From the NCBI RefSeq assembly GCF_020360975.1, contig NW_025408668.1, forward strand, positions 6,820,001-6,884,000: a stretch of 64,000 nt of DNA. The letters run 5' to 3'. Of the stretch, positions 21,710 to 33,696 are shown piece after piece; the first letter of the stretch is position 1, and every line of letters starts with the position of its first letter. The notes under the pieces were generated by a model. That model had not been told where the DNA came from and searched no databases. It saw only the letters and a program-made list of their open reading frames with translations. The translations under genes and the position numbers were made by a program. The DNA is from Hirsutella rhossiliensis. Lineage: Eukaryota > Ascomycota > Sordariomycetes > Hypocreales > Ophiocordycipitaceae.

Positions 21710-22991
21710 AGCACCGAGATGGGCCGGAGACGGAAACACCGAGGGTTTGGTGCATGGAGTGCATGAACATTGTGACGCCTGGTGCTGCGGGAGATTGCCC
21801 CTTTCCTTCAACTCGTTGCTTACCAAGTACATACTTGGTCGGAGTGCCATGGCGGCAAAGGGGGCTTGATATTATGGCATTCCAGGCGCGGGCCATTTCT
21901 ATTCATGGATCCGGCGCGGGTGATTCGGAAGAGGGGGCAGGGTAGGTATTACAGACAGAACTATCCGTAGTGGATACTAACTTAAGGTAGTGCGAATTGG
22001 TCGACAGGGCAGGGTGGGTGCAGTGAGCTGAAGGCGTTCTGGTATGTACGTACCTACTGAGGACCGTTTGGGCTTAGTGGCACCCGAGGGTTCGTTGGCC
22101 TAACCGCCAACCAGCGTCGGCCAGTCAGCGTGGGCTTGGCGGCTAGCAGGCTGTGTGGCCGGAGGGGGTGGGAGGACCGCCAATTAAGCCAAGGGGGCCA
22201 ATGCCAAACCGGAACTGTGGCTGCGTCCCCGTTGTCCTTTTTGCGTCAAAGGTGCAAAAGTCAGCCCAAGTTCGGGGCTCCGTGTCTATACTTGTGTGTG
22301 TGTTTGGCCGCTGCCTATGGTCCAAGGCAAGTCGCAGCCTCTTTCACCCAGGGGATAGATACTTGGCATTGTGCCATGACCAGGCAGCACTAGCAGGTAC
22401 TGCTCCCGAGCCTATCCGCGTTCGTACCCGTTCCGACCGCCCACGCGCGCCCCCCTAGAACAGCCCCCTCCCCCAGGCCAACAACAAGAGGCCTGAGACC
22501 GCGTGGCCCCAGAGCCAAGCCCCCCCGAATATCTGGGCGTCTCCCGCTCTGGCTGGGTAGGTAATTACTTTGTTTCTCTAGCGCATCCGATCGTCTGCCC
22601 TCGTCGACCCGCCGTCATCCGTCTTCTTCGCTGCCTTCGTTAGCACAGCGCAACGTCTTACTTCCCGAGTCTGTCGGCTTCTCTTCTCTCCTCTCTCCCC
22701 TTCTCACCTCGCCATCCAGCGCCCTCCGATCGCTCGTCAAACCTACAGTATCAACTCTTGGTCGCCATTCTCCGTCCCTCCACCGCCGAGCACCCTCAAC
22801 CCACCCGACCACGCTTTCATTTCCTTCACTCGATTGCCAACGACTGAGCCTTGGTCCTGTTCGCCGGGCCTTTCGCCGCGACGCCTTGCTATCCATCAAC
22901 AGTCCAAGATCACAAGCAAAGTGCAGTCTTCATGCAATAGACCCTCGGGCACCTCGCTCCCATTCTCTGGGACGGCCATGATAGTGTGACC

Positions 22992-25443
22992 ATGGTCACA
23001 CTCCGGTCCATCGCGACCGCTCTGACCGGCGCAGCCCTCTTTGCTCAGTCGTCGCTAGGTACTTTTCGGGCTCGGTGCTGGTGGCGTCGTGGTTGCTAAC
23101 GCGTCTGTAGGCCACTCATTCAAACGAAACCCTCTCAACTATGTCTCGTTGATCGACGACGCCTTCATTAATACCCCTTCTCGTCGAGTGCATTCGCATT
23201 CAAATTTCGATCTCACCTTCACCATTCATAACGGAAACCAGAAAATCAGGCTAGCGCTGAACCCGAATCACGACATCATCCACGACGACTTCGCCGTCAC
23301 TCACCTCCGCCCGGACGGGACCGTCCGCGAAATAGAGAGAGTGCCCCGTACTGAGCACAAGGTCTACAAGGGCGATGCATTCATCGAGCGCCCTGGACAT
23401 CAGGGCTGGTCCAAGGCCGGGTGGGCGCGTATTACAATCCACAAAGACGGAGAAAATCCCGCCTTCGACGGCGCCTTTCGCGTCGACGGTGACCATCACA
23501 ATATTCAGTCAACCCGTCGCTATATGAGACTACGAGGCGAGCAAGATCCCATAGTGGAAGCCCCGGGAAATGGCAAGGACTCGATGATCGTCTGGCGCGA
23601 CTCCGACATCAGGGATTCCGCTGATGCCCTTGACGACCGAACCGAACTGAAGCGCGATATCTCGCCCGAGTCGCTCTGCGGCGCCGACTCTCTCGGCTTC
23701 AACAGCCAGATTAATCTCTCGACACAAAGCCCCAACTCGCTTCAGGCCATGGACCTGCGCTCCCTCTTTGGCCGCCAGGCCAGCAACACCCCTGCGTTGA
23801 ACCTGGCCAACTCCATCGGGTCCTTGGATGGATGCCCTTCGACGAGAAAGGTAGCACTGGTCGGCATTGCCACTGACTGCACCTACTGGAAAAACTTTAA
23901 CTCGTCGGCGGAAATCAGGAAGAGCGTCATCGACATGGTCAACAAGGCCTCGGAGCTGTACGAAAGCACCTTCAAGATATCCCTGGGCATACAAAACCTT
24001 ACCGTCAGCGACAAGACCTGTCCCGGAAGCCCCGAGCCCGCGACGCCCTGGAACCTTGACTGCAGCGACTCGTTCAATATCACAGACCGGCTCAATTCCT
24101 TCTCCGAGTGGCGCGGCCAGTCCAAAGACACAAACGCCTACTGGACTCTCCTGACAAGATGCTCTACCGGTTCTGCCGTCGGACTGGCCTGGACCGGGCA
24201 GCTGTGCCGCGAGGGGGCGGAAAGCAACCAGGCAGCCAACGAGAAGGTGGCATCGGCCAACGTCGTCGTCGGGACAGACACCGAATGGCAAATTTTTGCG
24301 CACGAGAGCGGCCATACCTTTGGTGCCTTCCACGACTGTACCAACGACACATGCGGAACTGAAGAAACATGCTGTCCGCTCGCCAAGGACAAGTGCGACG
24401 CCGCGGGAAAGTTCATTATGAGCCCGAAGACGGGCAAGGGCATCACCCAATTCTCTCCCTGCAGCATCGGCAACATTTGCTCGGGGCTCAAGGTGAACAA
24501 GGTCAGGGGCAACTGTCTTACCGACAACAAGAACATCAAGACCATCACGGGCAGCCAGTGCGGCAACGGCATCGTCGAGAGCGGCGAGGACTGCGACTGC
24601 GGCGGCGAGCAAGGGTGCCAGGGCAACAAGTGCTGCGACCCCAAGACGTGCAAGTTCACCAGCGGCTCCGTCTGCGACCCGTCCAATGAGGACTGCTGCT
24701 CTCAGGAATGTAAGTTTGCATCGAGCGGAACCGTCTGCCGCCCCAGCACCGGCGTGTGCGACCCGGAGGAGGTGTGCACGGGGGACCGTGCCAGCTGTCC
24801 CGAGGACCAGCACAAGGGCGACGGCGACTCGTGCGGCGACGGGCTCAACTGTGCCTCGGGCCAGTGCACGTCACGCGACATGCAGTGCAGGGCCATGTCC
24901 AGCAGCCTCCGCGGCATCAACACCACAAAGGCCTGCCCGGGCAGCGGCTGCATGCTTACCTGCACGTCCGACGACATGGATTTTGGCCAGTGCTTCACGC
25001 TCAATCAAAACTTTATAGACGGGACGGCGTGCGGTGGCGGGGGCAAGTGCGCCAACGGGGCGTGCAAGGGCGCGTCGACGATCAAGGAGATTGGCAACTG
25101 GATCGAGGAGCACAAGAACATCTTCATCCCCGTCGTGTCTGTCATCGGCGGCCTAATTCTCATCGCCATCCTCGCCAGCGTCTTGGCCAGCATCCGGAGG
25201 CGCATCCGCCGCCGCAAGCTGGCCAAGAAAATGCAGAACTGGCCGTCATACAGTGGGCAGGACGGCGGATCGCCCCCCAGGCAAAGGGGCTCGCACCAGC
25301 AGTGGCACAGCTCATCCAGAGGCGGTCACTACACCGGGTCGCAGGGGCAGTACGACTACTCGTATCCGCCGCCTCCGCCGCCGCCGATGGAGCAGGTGAA
25401 TCAACCGTGGGGACCTCGTCAACGGAGCGCGAGGTATGCATAG
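22992..25443 (+). CDS. ADAM-family transmembrane metalloprotease with disintegrin domain
   Basis: This is a secretory-pathway zinc protease expected to shed cell-surface proteins. Exon 1 (22992-23058) encodes a signal peptide (MVTLRSIATALTGAALFAQS); after a 52-bp intron exon 2 (23111-25443) gives 799 residues in total. The order is signal peptide, prodomain with THLRPDGTVREIERV, reprolysin-like catalytic domain, disintegrin, Cys-rich domain, membrane anchor, tail. The zinc site HESGHTFGAFHD at about 420-431 matches HExxHxxGxxHD, so the enzyme should be active. The disintegrin domain starts at about 506 (CGNGIVESGEDCDCGG) and includes NEDCCSQECKF. A single transmembrane helix lies at about 693-717 (IPVVSVIGGLILIAILASVL), followed by a basic stop-transfer sequence and a Pro-rich cytoplasmic tail (PPPPPPPMEQV). 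The architecture matches Aspergillus ADM-type ADAMs; no EGF repeat is seen. Confidence 0.95.
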
Positions 25444-26008
25444 ACGGGACTCGGAGGAGAGACTGGATTTTTTCATGTCCCCTTGCCCCCCTTTTGCGCT
25501 TTTGACAGTCCTCTTCATTCTTTGTCTCTTGGAAATATTGGCATTGTACGGCGTTGCGGGTTGGTGGGCTTGGGGTTTCCCCCCCCTTTTTGACTTGGAT
25601 TATGACGTCTTGGGAATGACGCGAACCGCGGAAACCGGGCGACTCGCTACCCGGATCATTTGGTGTGTCGACTGGACTGGCCGGCCTTGGATTGGCGGAG
25701 GGAGGAATTGTCGAGGGGCGTGGAACGACGCGCGTGTACATATGCCTAGGACATGGCGGGAGAGCGTGGGGATCACTGTTTGGGAGGGAAAAGTTGGATC
25801 GTCATGATGGCTTCTTGGTGGGTAGACGAGGGGTGGAAACAAAAAAGAGAATGATCATGGCATTGCGTCGTTGTCGAGTCTGCCAGCCCTTATTGTGATG
25901 CCAGTATACGCGCTCTTGCTGTCTGCCCACTGATTCCCTTGATCAACGAACCCCCCTCCCCCTTCCTTTTAAGCTTGACTTATGTGTGATAATCGCGTCC
26001 CTCGTCGC
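25444..26008. other. Intergenic, convergent 3' ends
   Basis: About 565 bases lie between ADAM and a convergent minus-strand gene. No repeat or gene is recognised. Confidence 0.5.
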
Positions 26009-27012
26009 TCAGTCCGCCCACTCCCCCGCCGGCTCATGTGTCTCGGCCGGAGCAGTCCTCCTCGCCCTACCCGCCCCGCGCGCATCGCGACGAGCCGGCG
26101 GCGGCGGCGGCGGCGGATAATGGGCCTGCTTCTTGCCGCCCTCGGAGGCGGCGGGGAGGGGCTCGAAGCCGGCGAGGATGGCGCTGAAGCGGCGGCGCTG
26201 GCTGGTAATGCTCTGTTTTCCCTCTCTCCTCTTGTTAACGTGACCAAACTCGCTCCCTTTTTTTTCATTCAGAGGAAAGAGGGAGAGGGGGAGAGGAGGC
26301 GCGGTGCAGGAAATTTCATAGAGAGAACTGTATTGGTGAGGAAAAGAGAAGAGGAGGCGGAGAAGGGCACGTACGTCGTTTGCGCTTTGGGCAAACATCA
26401 TGAGCTGCTCGGGGCTGTCGAGCACGGAGAGGGCGTAGGCGCGCCGCTCGCGGTCCTCAAAGGGCTCGGTCTTGAGGCTTTTCCCTCGCCCACACCCCGC
26501 GAGACGTTAGTTATCTTTTCCAGTTCACCGATGCCTTGGAGGACTTGATTGAATGGGGTTGAGGAGGAGGGAGAGGGATGCGTGGAATGGTCAAGAGAGG
26601 GGAAAGGGGGGGAAGAGAAGAATGTAGAAACCGTCTCTCACCCTTGACCAATCTTCATGCGCCGCCGCCCTGCCCCCTCGCCCGCGCCTTGACCCTCCTC
26701 ATCATCGTCATCGTCATCATCGTCCTCATACCCCCTCCTCCCGCCCAGCCCGCGCTCCTCGCCCTCGTCAAGCCCAAAGCCAAAGTCGCTCCCACTGCCG
26801 CTGCTGCTGACGTCGTCGTCCTTGTACGGATCCTTGCCGCGCGCCTGCCGGTCGCGCATCTCGGGCGTGAAGCCCTCGTCGTCCTCGCTCATGGCCATGG
26901 CCGCCGCCGCCATGGCCGCCGCGTCTGCTCGCCTCCGCCGCAGACGCTCCTGCGCCTGGGCTAGTGCCATCGACAGGGGTGTGGCCAAGGCCGCCGAGGC
27001 GGACGAGGCCAT
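26009..27012 (-). CDS. Conserved hypothetical fungal protein
   Basis: Three exons, 27012-26642, 26477-26375 and 26212-26009, are joined by GTGAGA...AAAAG and GTACGT...AACAG introns (164 and 162 bp) and encode 225 residues. The N-terminal third is Ala/Arg-rich (ALAQAQERLRRRRADAAAM) and leads into an acidic, Gly-rich linker with a run of eight Asp. The best conserved segment spans the last two exons: LKTEPFEDRERRAYALSVLD, PEQLMMFAQSANDS and SQRRRFSAILAGFEP. A comparable helical segment occurs in short uncharacterised fungal proteins as far as I recall. The C terminus has seven consecutive Pro and an Arg-rich stretch. The splice at AND|SIT restores the conserved block. No function is claimed. 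Confidence 0.75.
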
Positions 27013-28213
27013 GTGTGCTGGGGATCCGGTGTGGTTGCTTTTCTGTTCTCTTGCCCTCTCGCCCTGCTCCTCCTGTCTTGATTCCCCGCGGCCTCTTTAC
27101 TCTCCGCCCCGTCACACACACACACTCGCTTCTCTCTTTTCTCTTCCTAAAAACCGGACCGCCCCTGTCCCGATGTCGGGGTAGTCGCGCGGGTAGATGG
27201 AGATTGAGACGTCTCTCAAGCGGAAGCGCTGGTCACGTTCGTGCCGCAGGCGAAGAGACACACAGAAGGTGGGGGAGACAGTGCGTGCGCGTGCGCGACG
27301 TCGATTTGCACGCCTGGCAAGGGCGGGGTGCGGGTTCGGTTGGCAATGAGCCAGACGACGTCGTCGAGCCTTGTGAGAGAGGGTGTAAATTATGTGTGGC
27401 AAGTAGTAGCTGCTAATGGCGTGTATCTCAGCCTCAGAAGAGAGGGGCGGGCAAGGTTGGTGGCGAGCAAACCACGGAACAGGGCCAAGAATGCAGAAGA
27501 AGTAAATCAACAGCAGCACGGTACGAATTGGGGGTTATAAGCTGGGCGGCCACCTACTTGGATGCGCTTTGCCAAAACGCACGTCTGCGAAACCATGCCT
27601 CTACGCACAAGCACTGGTCCAAATGTTACTCAGCGTTGTTGCCAGTCTCCAGACAAGTACTACCCACAACGCAGTCTATGTACAGGTGCATCATCCAGGC
27701 CCTCCCTCCGCCAACCTCTGGCACACGTCATGTACAAATACAGCGGCTCACCGCACTCGCTTGCCCCGTCCCTCAAACAGAAGCGACGACAGGTGCGCAA
27801 CAGCCTTCTCCCTTCACTCACTTCCCCATGGTCCAAACCGACTTCCCGCGTCCCAGTCGCAGCTGAAAAAGCAAAAAAAAACCGTCCAACTCCGTCCGTC
27901 CTCTATGCGCCGCGTCATTTCATCAGCACGAGTCGCACACGAGCAGACAGCGTGGCTCGAGGCCAGCATATGATATACAAAAGGAAAGCCCCAAGAGCGG
28001 GCCGCGACGCCATCGGCTGGGGCATCGTCGACTGCCTTGCCCGACAAATGCAACGGACATCGTCTTCCAACCGTCGACCGTCGTGTCGACACATTCGAGC
28101 TGTTAGCTTCGTCTAGGCCCTCGTCGTTTCTAGACCTTCTAGAAAAACGCCTGAGCGATGCTCGGTGCAATCTCCTCGCCTCGTGTGATTGCGTTTCGTA
28201 AATCGAGTCTGGG
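27013..28213. other. Intergenic, 1.2 kb
   Basis: This is the promoter of the preceding minus-strand gene plus the 3' region of the WD40 gene, which transcribes toward it. It includes a short CA-rich tract (about 27111-27124). The open frames here have no conserved motif. Confidence 0.5.
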
Positions 28214-30568
28214 CTACCGGTTAAAGTTGATGACAGCAAGCTTTCGTTCCTCGTCAGCACGGCGCTCGGACTGGCCCGCCTTGATCCGTCTTGACTCACC
28301 CTGCTGTTTGATCCATAAGCCAGTTGCTGCCCGCTCACGTCCCAACACAGACAGTGTTCGTCCTCTTCATCCGAGTCTGAGGAGCCCTTGGGGCTTAACC
28401 AGCCGGGGTGAGGTGGCCGGTTCCAGCTGGCTCTGGGTACGGCATGGTTGTCCACCTTCCAGATCAACACCTGACGGGACGTGGCCCCGGCAATAAAGGC
28501 TCCGTCGGGGGTAAAGGCGAGCCGCACTATCGGCGAATCCATTGTCAGGAAGCATTTTGCCTTGCTGTCAGGCCTCCGAGCATTCCATATCAGGATCGCG
28601 CAGTCGTCACCACCGGTTGCGATGAGACGTTCGTCGTCGGCGTTAAGCTGCGCAGGCGGCAACGGCTGCCACGCCATGGACGTGATGGCGCCTTGATGGG
28701 CCGAGATGGACCGCCGCTGGCCGGATTCGTCCCATAGCTGCAAATGGTTAGCCAAAGCAATCATGTCTCCCATCGTGGATATCTCACGTCGAGGGTGCCC
28801 TTGTCACTTGAGGTTGCGGCCAGTTTCGAGCGCCAGTCGAAGAGGACCTGTGTAAAGCTGTCGTCAAGCTTGGTGTCGAACTTGCGTACTTGGACAAGGG
28901 ACGACTCGGCGCAGTGGAGACACAGGAGAAGGTCCCCGCCGCACAGCAAGAACTCGGCGTCGCTCGTCCAGGCCGCATCGAGGGGTGTCGCGGCAATGTC
29001 GTGACCGAGAAGGCGAAATGTGGAGGCGGTGCTCGAGGGCGACGAGTAGACGGTGACGAGGGCGCCGCCCTTTTCGGGGGATATGGCCAGGAGCGCCGTG
29101 CTGCCAGGGTTCCAGCACAGCTTAATGACGGGCGGCTCAGACACCTCCATGGTCTGCATGTGGATGCCGTCGGCGGACCAGACGCTCACGGCGGCCTGGG
29201 AGCTGGAGTCGGTGGCAAGGGCAATGGCGGTGCCGTCCGAGGTCCACGACAGGGCCGTCACCGTCGTGGTCCGCGGCGTGTCAGGGTCCAGCAGAGTGTG
29301 GGCACGGGGAGACACGTGATTGTGGCCGGGCTCAGACGCCGTGGGACGCGAAACAGTCCAAACGCGGGCTAGCGCATCGGTCCCAGCAGCCGCCAGAACT
29401 GATGGGTCTCGGGGGTTCCACTCGCACTGCAGCAGCACGGGTGCGTTCTCAGTGCCCGCGGGGGAGGGAGACGGCGTTGTCTCGGGGACACTGCGATCAT
29501 CGTCCATGAGGCGGATGAAGGTGGTGTCGGGCGACAGCTCCTCGACCTTGTCCATCTGCGTGCCCTGCTCGGGGCCATCCGTCTGCACAATGGGCGGTGG
29601 AAGCTGCTCGCCCTCGAGGGGCGATGGGTACGCGTGGTTGTTGCTGGCGTCGTGCTGGCCGCTGTCGTGGTGAGGCGGAGGAGGAGGGGGGTCGACGTCC
29701 ATGGGCGTCGAGGCCGTCGTCGTCGAGGCCGTCGTCGTCGCCGTGGCTGCCACTGGCGCTGCAGCGTCGGCGCCGTTCTCGTAGCCATTACTCAGGCGCG
29801 GGCGCTTGGCCGGCGACCCGTTGGGCACCTGTTGCTGAGCTCGTTTCCTCGACGCCTCGGCGTCTTCTGCAGTCTCTACCGTGGCGGCGACGGCATTGTC
29901 GTCCTCGTCCATCCGGGCCGCCGCCGGCGGCGGCGGCGGCGGCAGCGGCGGCGGCACCGTCAGCGGCCCAAAAATGCCAAATTGCATCGCGTCGGCCTCG
30001 ACGGCCGCATGCTGCGGAAACTGCCGTGCATCGGTCAGTCGCGGTTGGTCAGTTGCGCGAATGCCGGCAGAGACGAGGTTGATGGCTCTGGACCAGGGGC
30101 GTGGAAATGACCCGAAAAAAGCGGGCGCTCGTCGACGGTAGCGATGGTGTAAACATACCTGGTCGAGGGCAAAGTCGCGCTCAAGGGCGTAGTAGAGGAG
30201 GCCCCTGTTGACGATTGAGATGAGGGCGTGGCCCTTGACATGGCGGGCAAAATCGAAATCCCGATGAGGCTCCTTGACATGCCACTCTTTTTGGAACTTG
30301 GCGGCGGTTTCGCGGTAGTCTGCAAGGTAAAGTTTGTCACGGTTAGATGAGCCGCCAGGACGGAGCCGGGGGCCACGTACTCCCTTCGAGCAGATACCTG
30401 CTCTCACGGGGTGCAGGGTCAGCAAATGACGACCAAGATGAGCGTGGAGAGACAGGATGCGCGAGGCCAATGATGGCCCGGCAGCAAGAGACAAGAGCCA
30501 GCGCAGGCAACGCACCTCCAGATGAGAAAGTTGACTCTGTCCGAGTCGAGGAATTCCTTGACCACCAT
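28214..30568 (-). CDS. LisH/WD40-repeat protein, TBL1/Sif2-like corepressor subunit
   Basis: TBL1-type proteins scaffold histone-deacetylase corepressor complexes (Set3C in yeast, SMRT/NCoR in animals). Six exons: 30568-30516, 30397-30381, 30319-30159, 30020-28788, 28737-28300 and 28240-28214, giving 642 residues. Exon 2 is a 17-nt microexon and the last exon holds only eight codons (LAVINFNR). The N terminus is a LisH domain, VKEFLDSDRVNFLIWRYLLE then GNYRETAAKFQKEW, followed by FDFARHVKGHALISIVNRGL. A long Pro/Ala-rich acidic linker with an NLS-like PAKRPRL follows, then about seven WD repeats (for example VLLQCEWNPRDPSVLAAAGT, VTALSWTSDGTAIALATDS, LIATGGDDCAILIWNARRP). The start ATG at 30568 was chosen because it begins the LisH helix; a longer open frame upstream is low-complexity. 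A GTGAGG minisatellite lies upstream. Confidence 0.9.
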
Positions 30569-30783
30569 GGTCGTGGCCAGGCGCGCGCGGCGCAGGTGGC
30601 GGCAGTGCGACAGCGGCAGGCGTCGCCAACGCAGTGGGCGGCGTCAAGAATTCAAGCAGCAGCCGATGGCTTCGTCGATGATGGGCCTGCCAGGGCGTGG
30701 CGGCGGCCGGAGCACGTTGAGAGCAAGTCGAGGCCGAGGGTGAGGCGAGGCGGGGCGATGGCAAGGGTGTGGGCGAGGCTGAT

Positions 30784-30813
30784 GGTGAGGGTGAGGCGAG
30801 GGCGAGGGCGAGG

Positions 30814-30856
<43 letters not shown>

Positions 30857-30871
30857 AGGATGAGGATGAGT
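30784..30871. repeat. GTGAGG/GGCGAG hexamer minisatellite
   Basis: A near-continuous run of degenerate GGTGAG, GGCGAG and GATGAG hexamers lies about 220-300 bp upstream of the WD40 gene start, all purine-rich on the plus strand. It is not a telomeric (TTAGGG) repeat. Confidence 0.85.
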
Positions 30872-30943
30872 GAAGATTCAAGAGCGAGATGAAATCCACA
30901 TGCACATCTCACGGCCGGGCAAAATGGTTCGGAGTGCCTGTAG

Positions 30944-30954
30944 GTACGGAGTAC
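30944..30954. repeat. GTACGGAGTAC dispersed motif (copy 1)
   Basis: An exact 11-mer. Further exact copies, on either strand, start at 31232, 31905, 40241, 47308 and 58340, all intergenic. Confidence 0.8.
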
Positions 30955-32666
30955 CTGGCACTTGATCAAGGCCGAAAGTCGAGGTACCGTTCAAGGTGCC
31001 GATACAGGTAGCCGCCAGGTGTCTTCTGGGTCCCGCCGGCCGCCTTGTGTGCTTGTTTGTGTGGGCGCCTCTCTCGCCAATGCACACACCATTTCTCTCT
31101 CTCTAAAGTGTCCATTTCCGTCTCTTGTTTTCGTCTCCTTTCTGCATGTCGGCGTCCTCGTCCCTCTCTCTCTGCCTGACCTGTGCAGCACAGGCGGCAA
31201 GTGGCAGGTACTTCCAGGTACCCGGGGCCGAGTACGGAGTACCGTGCACACGCATAAGCACCCCTTCTCGTCGCCCGGGCCGGGGTGAGCTAGGGTAGGC
31301 TTGGTACTACTAGTATGTACGTAGTTGCTAACTTATGTGCTGGGCCAAACAGGGACGACGAGCCAAGAACCCTCTAGTTCCACCAGGCCGGCCTTGTTTT
31401 AGCGAAAGTCGCAGCATCCGTCTGCTAGGCGTGCTCCACGGCAAGCACTTGCGTTTAGCGTCGAGTCACTGTTGGCGGCAGATGCACCCGTTGTTCTCGC
31501 CTGCCAAGGTGAGACGGTAGACAAATCGTGTGCATCTGCAGAACAAAATGCCGTTGGCTGGCGGGACGGAAGACTAGCTAAAACCGTGGCCTCCTGGACA
31601 GTACCGTCTTTGCAGGCATTTAAATGGTCGATGGGTGGATGCGTGATGCCTGCAACAGCCTTGGTCAGCAATTCGGTACGGCCAATCCAGGCTTCCACCC
31701 ACTGGCCTGCCCTGCCCTGCCCTGCCCCGGCCTCGCAGTGCAGCAGCTGGGGGAAGAGGGAGACCCCAAGAGTGCCAGACCAGCCGCCTTGGCGAGTGCC
31801 GCTAATCGAGCCCCCGCGGCCAGGACGCAACAGTGGAAGGCCCAGGGCTGATTCCTGGGAGTTACCTACCTTACTTATGTGTACATGCAGCCATTCTCAC
31901 CCACGTACTCCGTACCTTATACCAAGCTGCATCTGGTCTCGTCTCTCTCTCTGTGGGCTCGGGTCCAGCGTCAGACAATACCAACACAAGGTGACGTACA
32001 GCAAAGCAGGTACAGGCTCGGATGAAATTGCCCCGCAGCCAGTGGCCGAGACGTCGCTCATGCTGGAGCGCTTCTCTGGAATCTGAAACTGATGCAGATC
32101 GGCCACTCCTTGGGCGATTGGCGTCAAGACCAGGTCAGGAGTGAGCTGGGGTGCCGCACTCCAGTTACATGTGCAGCAGTGCGCGGGACCACGCAGTACG
32201 CGTCAAGGTTAAAAAGGTAGTATACCCCAGGCGCGCGCGCTCGGAGAAATAACCGCCTGGGCAGGCGTGTCGCGAGTGGCACACGCACGTCGGGTCAAAC
32301 AAGCTAAGCGACGACGTCGATGGCTTGCACAAGTTGTCCCGCTGCCGTGATATCTCTCAGCACCTATCGGGCATGCCCTTTGGATTGCCACCTGGTCTGA
32401 CGATCATGACGACGGCCTATCCCTGCCGAGAGGAGCCTCCCGCACGACAACTCTGGCGACGATCCGAGCTTCAAGGTACGGCACCTACAGTACAGTACTA
32501 TATATGTACAAGAGCCCACCACCCCTGGATGGAGCAGTATTAGGCAGGCAATCCAGAAAGGCGCCCCGGATGCTACCTAACGCCCGTCTACCTCTTCTAT
32601 GCTCCGTCCAGGGTGCCTCAAGGGTGCCTCAGGACAAGGTACCACGTATCCGTATCCGTACTATAC

Positions 32667-32755
32667 ACCTAGGTACCTACCTAAGGTAGGTATAGGTACC
32701 TAGGTAGTACCTTATTTAGTCCAGACTAGGTAGGTATCTACCTATGTAGGTACCT
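32667..32755. repeat. Cluster of ACCTAGGTACC / GTAGGTACCTAC palindromes
   Basis: About 90 bases are built almost entirely from overlapping CCTAGG, GGTACC and TACCTAC units in both orientations. The stretch can fold on itself. Related shorter clusters occur at 37856-37885 and 58499-58522. Confidence 0.8.
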
Positions 32756-33696
32756 AACACAGTACATACATGCAGCTCAGTGCACCTCCATCTTTTACCT
32801 GTTGGCTAATACACAGCAAGGGAGTGGCATATATAGTAGGAGACGAGAGAAAAATCCCCAGAACCCTTGCGAGGGGGGGAGGGGCCAGGTCCAGACGTCC
32901 AGGAAGGGATCCAGATGCGCGTTGCGTGGCCAGTGCTTCCCTTTTCCTTTTTTTGGCCCCTGTGACACCTGCTGCATTACGCTACAACTAGACGCTATGC
33001 ATCCGTACCTACGGGGAACTCGAGCGGGTTCATCCGGGTCTCGGGACAGTGGTAGTGGGGACGATTTGCCCCCGACACCAGGAAAATGTCGACGTTCAAC
33101 TCATGGCCTCGAGGGTTAGGAATGCAGACTGGCTGGCACAAGGCATGTCGCTGGCAGTTGGTGTCATGACTTGAAACCCGCGTTGGATGTTGTGAGGGCA
33201 TGCATTGTCCGAAAATAAACGCTGCGTGGTGCCAGACTATATCACTTGTCTGCCTTGGTCTTGTTTGCCGCGCACGCTCTCCTCTTGTGCATACAGTACC
33301 ATGTGCTGTAGCCTGTAGGTGCAGGGCGGCGACCCTTGGCACCATCCGATATGCTCAAAGATGGCTTCAGCAATCCACCCCAAACCGAGGCTGCGAGCTT
33401 GGAGTGCCGATGCATGAATTGCACCCACCGTCCACGTCCCCATTACTCGCGCGCTGACGCCTTCGCACGAGGGGTCGTTTGGCGGCTAATCACTGCTGGG
33501 TGGTGTTGAACCTTTCTGCCTCAGGCCACAACTCGGCCCCAGCCGCATGGCTAAATGCTTGCGGCCCGCTGTTCGTCCAAGGTGCAAACCTCGCGCAGCC
33601 CCGACGTCCCCAACGGACAGCTTGCTAGCAGCAGCAGGCGACGCCCTTTCTGGTTCCCAACCTGCGCCGCACCGAGGTCGTCATCATCGCCTCACC

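Larger units (their letters stand above)
20765..22991. other. Intergenic, 2.2 kb, repeat-bearing, with ADAM leader
   Basis: This stretch contains a 7-bp tandem repeat and a 15-bp-arm hairpin (listed separately), imperfect copies of the GTACGGAGTAC motif at 21116-21126 and 21676-21686, and, from about 22600, a pyrimidine-rich leader of the ADAM gene. Two minimal upstream ORFs (ATG CAA TAG at 22932 and ATG ATA GTG TGA at 22978) precede the ADAM start. No gene is recognised. Confidence 0.5.
30569..33696. other. Intergenic, 3.1 kb, rich in GTAC palindromes
   Basis: This is divergent space between the WD40 gene and the TMEM115-like gene. It holds a GTGAGG minisatellite, three exact copies of the 11-mer GTACGGAGTAC (30944, 31232, inverse at 31905), a short TGCCC tandem (about 31705-31728), and the ACCTAGGTACC array at 32667-32755. 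No coding sequence is recognised. Confidence 0.55.

Noticed and set aside
23530..24813. 427-codon minus-strand open frame opposite ADAM
   Set aside because: Antisense shadow caused by codon bias; the ADAM domains on the plus strand are unequivocal.
30784..30871. Internal telomere-like repeat
   Set aside because: Units are GGTGAG/GGCGAG, not TTAGGG, so it is a simple minisatellite.
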